Assembly: GCA_947447385.1 (NCBI GenBank)
Contig: CANFKN010000012.1
Span: forward strand, 1 to 15,371
Origin: Microbacteriaceae bacterium
GTDB taxonomy: Bacteria > Actinomycetota > Actinomycetes > Actinomycetales > Microbacteriaceae
DNA: 15,371 bases
Reading direction: 5' to 3'
Positions 1 through 6,302 of the stretch are shown one piece after another (positions within the stretch are counted from its first letter, which is position 1; each line of letters starts with the position of its first letter). Position numbers and translations under genes: made by a program. Under the pieces are notes generated by a model that saw only the letters and a program-made list of their open reading frames with translations, was not told the DNA's origin and searched no databases.

Positions 1-26
1 CAGCAATCCAGGAGGGCGCAAAGTGA
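1..26 (+). CDS. 3' end of an upstream gene, probably an ABC transporter ATPase (partial)
   Basis: The third forward frame is open from the window edge and reads AIQEGAK before a TGA at 24-26. That stop overlaps the GTG start of the permease at 23-25 (GTGA), an arrangement typical of translationally coupled ATPase and permease genes. Only seven complete codons are visible, so the product is inferred from its neighbour alone. ABC-2 permeases are usually encoded directly after their ATPase. It could instead be a chance open stretch. Confidence 0.4.
11..16 (+). promoter_or_regulatory. Ribosome binding site of the ABC-2 permease
   Basis: GGAGGG lies six bases before the GTG at 23. It is a near-perfect Shine-Dalgarno match and fixes the permease start, inside the end of the upstream gene. 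Confidence 0.75.
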
Positions 27-838
27 ATTTTGCAGCGTTATTGAAAAGTGAGCTTCGAAAAGTTATCTATGCCCGCAGCACTTGGTGGCTTCTGATTGGC
101 GCAATCGCGTTCGCTTCGCTCAGCACCGCGGTTATGCCACTCGTGCTTGATTCGACCAGAGTAGTCGTTGACGGCGCTGAAACGCCTGGCCCGCTGATGG
201 ACCCAAACACTGTTGACGCAATTTTTGGCAAAGCCTCGGCTGGCTACTATTTTGCGATGATTCTGGGGGCCATGCTTTTGGCAGGCGAGTTCGCGAAAGG
301 CACAGCCATCGCAACTTTCTTGGCAGCCCCGCGCCGAGCATCGGTGCTAAGCGCAAAGATCGTGATGGCCGCACTGATTGGCCTTGTGGTTCAAATCATT
401 AGTGCCACGATTGCGTCGGTTGTTGGGCTAATCGTTCTGACCGGTTACAAGCACGCTGACCCGCACCTAAGCGCGTTTGGCGATCTAGCTCTCACGGCAA
501 GCATTTCGGGCATCGTCATGGGTTTGATCGGTCTGGCTGTCGGCGCTTTGATTCGCAACCAGACCGCAGCCATCGTTAGCTTGCTGGCATGGATGTTCCT
601 AATCGACCCGATTCTCACGGTGGTTCTTGGCTCACTTCACAATGAAGGCAGCAAGTTTTTGTTCACTTCTCTCATTTCGGGAATGATGGATTTGCACGTT
701 GGCAGCACAGTGACTCGAAACCCGCTTGCAACCATGGAGTTCTTCTCGCCACTAATCTCGGTGTTTTTGCTAGTTGGCTACGCGGCGGTCTTAGTTGGCA
801 GCGCACTCTTAACAAGCTTGCGCCGCGACATCGACTAA
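23..838 (+). CDS. ABC-2 type transporter permease
   Basis: This 271-residue integral membrane protein has about six hydrophobic segments, near residues 20-40, 72-92, 108-135, 152-175, 184-205 and 240-264. After the first segment there is an extracytoplasmic loop, and then the pattern of ABC-2 permeases that work with a separate ATPase (of the CcmB, NatB or bacitracin-exporter type): a GEFAKGT stretch followed by a helix break and APRR. The GTG start has a strong GGAGGG site, and the TGA of the preceding gene overlaps it, so it is probably translated together with an ATPase outside the window. The substrate cannot be read from sequence. Next to several exported surface proteins, a role in export or envelope stress is possible but unproven. 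A weak hairpin follows the stop codon. The family call is fairly secure; the specific function is unknown. Confidence 0.85.
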   Translation: MNFAALLKSELRKVIYARSTWWLLIGAIAFASLSTAVMPLVLDSTRVVVDGAETPGPLMDPNTVDAIFGKASAGYYFAMILGAMLLAGEFAKGTAIATFLAAPRRASVLSAKIVMAALIGLVVQIISATIASVVGLIVLTGYKHADPHLSAFGDLALTASISGIVMGLIGLAVGALIRNQTAAIVSLLAWMFLIDPILTVVLGSLHNEGSKFLFTSLISGMMDLHVGSTVTRNPLATMEFFSPLISVFLLVGYAAVLVGSALLTSLRRDID

Positions 839-850
839 CCGTCTTTATCT

Positions 851-886
851 GGCATTCAACTTGTGTTAACAATGCCTTGATAATTT
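851..886 (+). terminator. Weak terminator-like hairpin after the permease gene
   Basis: GGCATT at 851-856 pairs with AATGCC at 871-876 across a 14-base loop that can fold further, and the T-rich TTGATAATTTT follows. The stem is short and the same bases overlap the likely promoter of the next gene, so this may be no more than a partial terminator. Confidence 0.3.
879..884 (+). promoter_or_regulatory. Candidate -10 element for a leaderless transcript
   Basis: GATAAT differs from the consensus TATAAT at one base and ends eight bases before the GTG start at 893. Transcription would begin at or within a base or two of the start codon. No Shine-Dalgarno sequence is present before that start, which fits leaderless translation, a common mode in Actinobacteria. 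I see no convincing -35 box. Confidence 0.4.
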
Positions 887-892
887 TGCCAA

Positions 893-1447
893 GTGAACAA
901 GAAGCTTCTCTTTGCGCTAGGTGCCGCAGTTGTGGTGATTTGTGGCGTCTTGGCCACCGTTCTCTTTCTGCAGCCTAGCCAACCTAAAAATGACTCTGCC
1001 GAGGCCATCAGCCTTTTTGTTACCGGCGCATATAAAGATTCATCGTTCGGTTTTGACTGGACGACAAACGCTATTGGTTCAACATCAAAAACCGACATCG
1101 AGTCTCGTCTAAACTGCCCCGCCGAGGCGACTGAAGTTTATGTATTTCTAGCAACACCTGGCCAAGAACGCGACTCGGATTTCGGTTGGTTAGCCTACGC
1201 CCAAAATTCTTTTGTGAACGGCACAAAAAGCGTTCTTACACCTAACTTCAAGCCGTCTGGTTTAGTCAACGGTGCGCCTGGGGCGAGCTATTTGAAAAGA
1301 ATCGGTGGCGATTACAGCCTTGGTCTAGCCTGCACGGTTGGAGCCAAAAAGAATGTTTTGAGCGTCTCTTATCGATCAATCAAAGTCGAATCTCAAACTG
1401 GCAAATGGAATGCCTCACCCGAGCCATCGATCAATCAAAAGAACTAA
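893..1447 (+). CDS. Membrane-anchored or secreted protein with a single two-cysteine surface domain
   Basis: I do not recognise this 184-residue protein by name. Residues 1-27 are a basic start followed by a hydrophobic helix, either a signal anchor or a signal peptide. Residues 40-172 form one copy of a domain found five times in this window. It has the FxWTTNxIGSxSxxD-type motif at about 52-68, cysteines at 75 and 147, and a C-terminal TGKW. Nothing else is attached, so this is the minimal form of the domain. The GTG start has no ribosome binding site but sits just after a GATAAT box, suggesting a leaderless mRNA. The next gene starts at or just after its stop, so the two are probably co-transcribed. 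The conserved cysteine pair in an exported protein suggests a disulfide. Function unknown. Confidence 0.8.
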   Translation: MNKKLLFALGAAVVVICGVLATVLFLQPSQPKNDSAEAISLFVTGAYKDSSFGFDWTTNAIGSTSKTDIESRLNCPAEATEVYVFLATPGQERDSDFGWLAYAQNSFVNGTKSVLTPNFKPSGLVNGAPGASYLKRIGGDYSLGLACTVGAKKNVLSVSYRSIKVESQTGKWNASPEPSINQKN

Positions 1448-1454
1448 TGAAAAA

Positions 1455-1459
1455 GGGAG
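1455..1459 (+). promoter_or_regulatory. Ribosome binding site that favours a TTG start at 1465
   Basis: GGGAG lies five bases before TTG at 1465. The alternative ATG at 1447 overlaps the preceding TAA but has no such site. Starting at TTG gives a signal peptide beginning MRNSAK, closely matching the starts of two other surface proteins here (MRNKAL and MRNSTK). Confidence 0.55.
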
Positions 1460-1464
1460 CTACC

Positions 1465-2775
1465 TTGCGCAATTCAGCGAAAGTCATTGCACTATTTCTT
1501 GCGGCTAGCGTGGTGGTTGGCGCGCCAATCTCGACTGCAAATGCCACCGAACCGGTGCGCTCTGGGCAACTCGTTAACCTTTATAAAAGTGGATCTTTCA
1601 CCGACGGTTCTACCGCGTTCGCATGGACAGACAACATCATTGGCTCGGCATCATCAACCGATCTAAACGCATCTTTTGCTTGCCCTGAAGCTTCGACAAG
1701 TGGTTGGGTTTTTGTTGCCAGCGCTGGCAATGAAACCACCAAAACAAACTGGCAGGCATATGCGAAACAGTCTTTTGTCTCTGGAACAAAGAATCTTTTG
1801 ACACCAAACCTGAAACTCAGCGGCTTGGCAAATGGCACGGTTTCGACTGTGAAGGCCCTGGGTGGCTCATGGAGCCTTGGAATCGCCTGCACCGAAAATC
1901 AAGACACAACCGTTGACTACGTTGCGTTTCGTAGGGTGTCGGTTGCGCAATCAACTGGCGCTTGGACTTCAGCTGGCGAACTAGTTCTCACCCCTGCGCC
2001 ATTGCTTTCAGGCACCTATATGGTTGGCAACTCAATTGTCGCCCAGCCTGGCAGCTGGGATCTTGGAGTGGCACTGACCTACCAGTGGTTGCGAGATGGT
2101 TCAGCCATCAATGGCGCTATCGACGCCAGCTATATCTTGCAGCCAGCCGACGCAGGGCATCAGGTGAGCGTGCGCGTCACCGGCAGGGTCGATGCCTACC
2201 CGTCAGCTAGCACTCAAAGCTCACCCGAAAGCGTTATTGCCGCACCGCTTGGCACAACAGCTGTTCCGACAATTTCTGGCACCGCCGTGGCGGGCAGCAC
2301 GCTTTCAGCAGTGCCAGGTGTCTGGTCTGATGGAGTTTCTTTCAGCTATCAATGGAAGCGCGATGGCTCAAACCTCAGCGGGGCAACCTCAGCTAGTTAT
2401 GTAGCGCAGGCGGCCGACGTAAACCACACTCTAAGCGTGAGCGTCACAGGAAGCCTCATCGGCTTTGAGTCAGCAACACAAACCAGTGCCTCGACAAGCG
2501 CGGTCGCAAACGCAACGTTTGGTTCCCTAACAGTCGCGATTGTCGGAACAACCAAGGCAACAAAGACCGTTTCGGCCAAGGTTGTCGGCGCTCGTTCTGG
2601 TGCCACCTTGAAATATCAGTGGTTGCTAGATGGCAAAGTTATTTCTAAAGCAACTGCCGCAACCCTCAAAATCACTGCCAAGCAAAAGGGTCATAAACTG
2701 TCTGTTCGCGTGACTCAAACCAAAGCTGGTTTCACAACAGTCGTCAAGGTTTCAGCCGCTAAAAAGATCGCCTAG
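1465..2775 (+). CDS. Secreted surface protein: two-cysteine domain plus three Ig-like repeats
   Basis: From the TTG start this is a 436-residue exported protein. Residues 1-27 form a signal peptide with a likely cut after STANA. Residues 37-169 are a copy of the shared two-cysteine domain (Cys73, Cys142; FAWTDNIIGSASSTD motif). Three Ig-like repeats of roughly 80 residues follow, near 178-256, 262-345 and 351-436. Each carries a YQWLRDG-type core and a later G/N-H-x-L/V-S-V-x-V-T strand, a repeat style common in actinobacterial surface proteins. The last repeat is lysine-rich and ends in KKIA. There is no C-terminal membrane helix and no LPXTG sorting signal, so retention would have to be non-covalent, perhaps by the basic repeat. 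ATG at 1447, which overlaps the previous stop, is the alternative start. A strong terminator follows. The architecture is secure; the ligand is unknown. Confidence 0.85.
   Translation: MRNSAKVIALFLAASVVVGAPISTANATEPVRSGQLVNLYKSGSFTDGSTAFAWTDNIIGSASSTDLNASFACPEASTSGWVFVASAGNETTKTNWQAYAKQSFVSGTKNLLTPNLKLSGLANGTVSTVKALGGSWSLGIACTENQDTTVDYVAFRRVSVAQSTGAWTSAGELVLTPAPLLSGTYMVGNSIVAQPGSWDLGVALTYQWLRDGSAINGAIDASYILQPADAGHQVSVRVTGRVDAYPSASTQSSPESVIAAPLGTTAVPTISGTAVAGSTLSAVPGVWSDGVSFSYQWKRDGSNLSGATSASYVAQAADVNHTLSVSVTGSLIGFESATQTSASTSAVANATFGSLTVAIVGTTKATKTVSAKVVGARSGATLKYQWLLDGKVISKATAATLKITAKQKGHKLSVRVTQTKAGFTTVVKVSAAKKIA
1996..2772 (+). repeat. Three tandem Ig-like repeats (protein level)
   Basis: Three successive units of about 80 codons share YQW-(L/K)-(R/L)DG, then an alanine/serine-rich turn, then a strand ending in V(T/S)VxVT. 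The first two are acidic or neutral and the third is rich in lysine. They have diverged at DNA level, so this is an old expansion rather than a recent tandem duplication. Confidence 0.7.
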
Positions 2776-2789
2776 CGAAAACCCAAAGT

Positions 2790-2824
2790 AGGGAGTCGCC
2801 GGCTCTTCGGTGGCTCCCTCTTTT
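2790..2824 (+). terminator. Rho-independent terminator
   Basis: AGGGAGTCGCCG at 2790-2801 pairs with CGGTGGCTCCCT at 2808-2819 over a six-base loop, giving 12 pairs including two G-T wobbles. TTTT follows at 2821-2824. It ends transcription of the 893-2775 pair. Confidence 0.85.
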
Positions 2825-2875
2825 GCGTTTACGAGGCAAACAAAGTGGTTACCTAGTTTTTGCCACAGCTTAATC

Positions 2876-2906
2876 TTGAAAGCCTAATTTGGTCTCATAC
2901 CTTAAT
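2876..2906 (+). promoter_or_regulatory. Candidate promoter of the GH13-like gene
   Basis: TTGAAA at 2876-2881 and CTTAAT at 2901-2906 are separated by 19 bases, in the gap between the preceding terminator and the GTG at 2926. A promoter is expected here because a strong terminator lies upstream, but the boxes are imperfect and the spacing is long. Confidence 0.3.
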
Positions 2907-2913
2907 GCTGAGC

Positions 2914-2919
2914 AAAGGA
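2914..2919 (+). promoter_or_regulatory. Ribosome binding site selecting the GTG start at 2926
   Basis: AAAGGA sits six bases before GTG at 2926. The open frame extends further upstream (to 2860), but that extension has no such site and would put 22 residues before the signal peptide. Confidence 0.65.
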
Positions 2920-2925
2920 ACATTC

Positions 2926-5424
2926 GTGCGCAACAAAGCACTCATCGCTTTACTATCTCTAGTTGTTTTGGGCTTCGGTCTAAGCACTTCAGCTGTGGTT
3001 GCTACTGGTTCAACGCCTGAACCAACCAACTCATCGAACCAGTCGTTGCACCTATACAAGGGCGGCGCTTATTCCGACGGAACAGGCCTTTTCGGCTGGA
3101 CAGACAATGTCATTGGTTCTGGTTCAATGTCAGATCTTAACTCACCGATCACCTGCCCTGCAACATCTTCAGGTGCGTGGGTATTCGTTTCAACGCCAGG
3201 TAGCGAATTCACGAAGACACAATGGCAGGCCTATGCGAAACTATCTTTCAGCGCGGGCACATCAAACGTTCTGACCCCAAACCTAAAGCTAAGTGGTTTG
3301 ACGAACGGCACGGTTTCAACAGTAAAAGCTATTGGTGGCACCTGGAGCCTTGGCGTTGGTTGCACTGAAAACCTCGATGCTGTTGTTACTTACACCGCCT
3401 ATCGAACCATCGCAGTAACAGCAACTACGGGCTCGTGGTCGGCGGCGGCTGCACCTAGCGGCACTCCAACTTCGACATCAACAGCCACCGCATCACCAAC
3501 TGGCACGAGCACCCCTAGTGCAACGAGCACACCGACCTATGGTCCCGGCAGTTCAGCCGAAAAAGACTTCTTTTTCAAGTCAGGCTCCTATGTGCCTAGC
3601 AACACCGGGGGCACTGCTTTTGGGTGGACAGACAACATCATCGGTGCAACCTCTAGCTCTGACATTGCGGCTGCGTTCAGTTGCCCGAGTTCGGCAACTG
3701 GTGCCTGGGTGTTCATATCGACGGCCGGAAACGAATACACAAAAACTGCCTGGCAAGCCTATGCGAAGCAAACTTTCGTTGCCGGCACCACAAATGTGTT
3801 GCAACCTAACCACAAACTCAGCGGCTTAACAAATGGAACGGTCTCAACTGTGAAAGCTATCGGTGGTGCTTGGAACGTTGGTGTGGCTTGCACCGACAAT
3901 CAAGACACCAACGTTATCTATGCTTCGTATCGATCAATCGCCGTAACAGCGGTCACTGGAGCATGGACTGCCGCGGCAGAGACCGGTGGAACAATCACGC
4001 CAACTGCGACTCCCACGGCCACAGCGACTGCAACACCCACGCCAACTGCAACAGCAACGCCAACAGCCACAGCCTCACCTTCACCCACGACACCTCCCGC
4101 AGACATCGTCGCAGTTGACAGACCCGACTGGGCAAGCCAGGCAACTATCTATCAAGTGAATGTTCGTCAGGCTACAGCCGCCGGAACACTCGCGGCATTT
4201 CAAGCAAACCAGCTACCAAAACTAAAAGCCTTGGGCATCAAAGTTTTGGCGTTTGCACCACTGACTCCAATCTCTTCGACCAAGCATCTAGGAACCCTTG
4301 GGTCGCTCTATGCCGTTGACGACTATCACTTCATTAACCCAGAATTCCTGACCAAGCCATCGGGCACAGAAGCTGAGTTTCTCGATTTGGTCTATCGCGC
4401 ACACCTCTATGGCATGAAGGTTGTGGTCGGCTGGAACGCGCAGGCGACAGGGCTAGATCATCCGTGGTATCTAAACCACAAGAACTGGTATCAGCTCGAC
4501 GGGCTTGGTGCACCACTGAACCCGAGCAATGGCATTGGCCTAGAAGAAGACAAAGTACTGCTCAACTATTCGAACTCAGAAATGACGGCCTCGATGGTCG
4601 CAGAGCTCAAATATTGGGTGAGTCATTTTGGCGTAGATGGATTTAGTTTTGTGAACGCGTTGTCTTTGCCGAGCACCTATCTAGACCGCCTTACCGCAGA
4701 AGTGAACGCCACAAGCGCCTCTAAGCTGCTTTGGATGTCTGATGGCACCAATGTTGCAATCAGCACAAACGCTATCGCTGGTGGATACGCGAATGACCTT
4801 TATGCAAAGCTGAACCTTCTGCCAAAGTTCAAGGTTTCAAAGTCCACTCTCACCAGTGCGGTTTTGGCGACCTACTCAGCAGGCAAAAACTTCTCGATTG
4901 GGTTCACAAACAACGACATTCAGAGTTCCTATTCTGGGTCGGATGTCACACGACTCGGTGGTGCGGCCAAGCTTGCCAATGTCATTGCATTCACGGCTCC
5001 GGGCACTCCGCTTGTCTATAACGGCCAAGAGATAGGCATTTCAAGCAAGCTAAAACCTAACGACAAGAACAGCCCGTGGCCGACGTCTTCAGCCAAAACG
5101 GCCGCAAGCTCAACTGACTTTTATCGCAAACTTGCGACCCTGCGAAGTTTGAACGCATCACTTGGCCTTCAGGCAGAAGCGCCAAGAGCACTGTCAAACG
5201 GCAATCGAAACATCATCAGCTATGTTCGCAGCTATGGCTCAAACCGAGTGATAGTGATTGCAAATATCGGTTCGAAGACCGCAACAGCAACAGTTGACAC
5301 CAGTTCGATCAAAGCAAAATACTATGACTTTGCAACTGGTCGCAGGTCAACCGTTGGCGCAGCACTAACAGTCACTCTGCCAAAGTTCGGCTTCAAAGTG
5401 CTATCAAGCGTCGCAGCTAAATAG
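2926..5424 (+). CDS. Secreted protein with two two-cysteine domains and a catalytically degenerate GH13 alpha-amylase fold
   Basis: From GTG at 2926 this is an 832-residue exported protein. Residues 1-27 are a signal peptide. Residues 41-173 and 214-349 are two copies of the shared domain, separated by a Thr/Ser/Pro linker (176-210) and followed by a Thr/Ala/Pro linker (353-392). Residues 398-832 resemble GH13 alpha-amylases throughout: ATIYQVNVRQ, LGIKVL, the GTLGSLYAVDDYHFINPEF block, DHPWY, and PLVYNGQEIG, with a C-terminal beta domain. The expected catalytic residues are missing. The DxxxNH region reads GWNAQA (G502, Q506, A507), and the GFRxD nucleophile motif reads GFSFV (S574, V576). 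The acid/base Glu position appears to be D606. Only the fourth-motif Asp (D664) may remain. The fold has its usual length, so this looks like a pseudoenzyme, possibly a glycan-binding protein. Strong terminators lie on both sides. Confidence 0.88.
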   Translation: MRNKALIALLSLVVLGFGLSTSAVVATGSTPEPTNSSNQSLHLYKGGAYSDGTGLFGWTDNVIGSGSMSDLNSPITCPATSSGAWVFVSTPGSEFTKTQWQAYAKLSFSAGTSNVLTPNLKLSGLTNGTVSTVKAIGGTWSLGVGCTENLDAVVTYTAYRTIAVTATTGSWSAAAAPSGTPTSTSTATASPTGTSTPSATSTPTYGPGSSAEKDFFFKSGSYVPSNTGGTAFGWTDNIIGATSSSDIAAAFSCPSSATGAWVFISTAGNEYTKTAWQAYAKQTFVAGTTNVLQPNHKLSGLTNGTVSTVKAIGGAWNVGVACTDNQDTNVIYASYRSIAVTAVTGAWTAAAETGGTITPTATPTATATATPTPTATATPTATASPSPTTPPADIVAVDRPDWASQATIYQVNVRQATAAGTLAAFQANQLPKLKALGIKVLAFAPLTPISSTKHLGTLGSLYAVDDYHFINPEFLTKPSGTEAEFLDLVYRAHLYGMKVVVGWNAQATGLDHPWYLNHKNWYQLDGLGAPLNPSNGIGLEEDKVLLNYSNSEMTASMVAELKYWVSHFGVDGFSFVNALSLPSTYLDRLTAEVNATSASKLLWMSDGTNVAISTNAIAGGYANDLYAKLNLLPKFKVSKSTLTSAVLATYSAGKNFSIGFTNNDIQSSYSGSDVTRLGGAAKLANVIAFTAPGTPLVYNGQEIGISSKLKPNDKNSPWPTSSAKTAASSTDFYRKLATLRSLNASLGLQAEAPRALSNGNRNIISYVRSYGSNRVIVIANIGSKTATATVDTSSIKAKYYDFATGRRSTVGAALTVTLPKFGFKVLSSVAAK
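3046..3972 (+). repeat. Duplicated two-cysteine domain within one gene
   Basis: Two domain copies at 3046-3444 and 3565-3972 lie in the same frame, joined by a Thr/Ser/Pro linker. They share FGWTDN-(V/I)-IG, GAWVF-(V/I)-ST, WQAYAK, SGLTNGTVSTVKAIGG and the cysteine pair 69 residues apart. The match is visible in DNA as well as protein, so the duplication is more recent than the split from the copies at 1010-1408 and 10350-10751. Confidence 0.8.
3982..4101 (+). repeat. Low-complexity Thr/Ala/Pro-coding linker
   Basis: About 40 codons are almost entirely ACN, GCN and CCN, encoding an alternating Thr-Ala/Thr-Pro linker between the second two-cysteine domain and the GH13-like domain. A shorter Thr/Ser/Pro linker occupies about 3451-3555. 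Such DNA can slip in copy number and such linkers are often O-glycosylated; neither can be confirmed here. Confidence 0.7.
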
Positions 5425-5433
5425 CGCTTAAAT

Positions 5434-5469
5434 AAACGCTCCCACCAGTGATCTGGTGGGAGCGTTTTT
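5434..5469. terminator. Bidirectional terminator between convergent genes
   Basis: A perfect 15-base inverted repeat, 5434-5448 against 5453-5467 with the loop TGAT, ends in TTTTT on the plus strand. On the minus strand it is followed by TTTATTT. It sits between the stop of the GH13-like gene and the stop of pstB and probably serves both. Confidence 0.9.
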
Positions 5470-5481
5470 ATTGCTTGGTCT

Positions 5482-6285
5482 TTAGCCGAAACGACCATTG
5501 ACATAGTCGTTTGTTCGCGGGTCAATTGGTTGACTAAACATAGCTTCGGTATTGCCATATTCAACGATGCCGCCAGGCTGACCCTGTGAGGCTAAGAAGA
5601 AGGCGCACTGCTGTGAAACGCGCTGTGCCTGCTGCATGTTGTGAGTCACAATGACAATCGTTACGTCTTTGACCAACTCAAGCATTGTCTCTTCAATCAC
5701 ACGAGTTGAGGTTGGGTCAAGCGCAGAACATGGTTCGTCCATCAGCAAGACGCGAGGCATAACGGCCAGAGAACGAGCAATGCAAAGACGTTGCTGCTGG
5801 CCACCTGACAGGCCACCGCCGGGTGCTCTGAGGCGATCCTTCACTTCTTTCCAGAGACCAGCGCGCTTGAGACTGGTTTCTACCAAATCATCCTTAACAT
5901 CGCGACTGACCGTCTTGCCAGTTAACTGCAAACCAGCAACCACATTGTCATAAATAGACATTGCAGGGAACGGGTTTGGTTTTTGAAAAACCATGCCGAT
6001 TTGCTTGCGCGCGTCGGTTAGCTTGCGACCCGGTTCATAAATATCGACACCGTCGAGCAGAACTTCACCAGCCATGCTCGCTGACGGCACGAGTTCGTGC
6101 ATGCGGTTAAGGATGCGCAGAAAAGTTGACTTGCCACAGCCTGAAGGACCGATGAGCGCAGTGATGACACCCGCTGGCATGGTCAGCGAAACGCGATCTA
6201 AAACTTTGTGGTCGCCGAACCAAGCTGATACGTTGTTGCCTTCGAGCGTTGCCAGTGGCATTGCTGTAGGTGAAAAGGTACTCAT
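5482..6285 (-). CDS. pstB: Phosphate ABC transporter ATP-binding protein PstB
   Basis: PstB hydrolyses ATP in the cytoplasm to power inorganic phosphate import through PstC/PstA with phosphate-binding PstS. All ABC ATPase motifs are present in this 267-residue protein: Walker A GPSGCGKST (46-54), Q-loop Gln101 in the PstB-typical FQKPNPFPAMSIYDNV, signature LSGGQQQRL (159-167), Walker B VLLMDEP (179-185), then CSALDP, and switch His215 in VTHNMQQAQRV. Length is normal for the family. It is the last gene of the minus-strand series, 17 bases after the sortase-like gene, with only a weak ribosome binding site. No pstC or pstA lies in the window, so PstB is separated from any upstream permease genes by a block of surface-protein genes. 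Identity is very secure. Confidence 0.96.
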   Translation of the reverse strand: MSTFSPTAMPLATLEGNNVSAWFGDHKVLDRVSLTMPAGVITALIGPSGCGKSTFLRILNRMHELVPSASMAGEVLLDGVDIYEPGRKLTDARKQIGMVFQKPNPFPAMSIYDNVVAGLQLTGKTVSRDVKDDLVETSLKRAGLWKEVKDRLRAPGGGLSGGQQQRLCIARSLAVMPRVLLMDEPCSALDPTSTRVIEETMLELVKDVTIVIVTHNMQQAQRVSQQCAFFLASQGQPGGIVEYGNTEAMFSQPIDPRTNDYVNGRFG

Positions 6286-6302
6286 TTATGTAACCGTTCT
6301 TT

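Noticed and set aside
1405..1464. Start of the Ig-repeat protein at ATG 1405 or ATG 1447
   Set aside because: 1405 lies well inside the preceding gene. 1447 is possible by stop-start overlap, but TTG at 1465 has the clear GGGAG site and gives the signal peptide style shared with its neighbours.
2860..2925. Extension of the GH13-like gene to the ATG at 2860
   Set aside because: It adds 22 residues ahead of a good signal peptide and lacks a ribosome binding site, whereas GTG at 2926 has AAAGGA at proper spacing.
3982..4101. Possible CRISPR or true tandem repeat
   Set aside because: The repetition is of ACN/GCN/CCN codons without a constant unit or spacers. It is a coding low-complexity linker.
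4117..5421. Annotation as an active alpha-amylase
   Set aside because: The nucleophile Asp, its preceding Arg and the Asn-His of the first motif are all replaced, so activity should not be assumed from the fold.
5651..5953. Plus-strand open frames opposite pstB (also 6074-6376)
   Set aside because: They are antisense shadows of a highly conserved pstB, with no recognisable domain or ribosome binding site.
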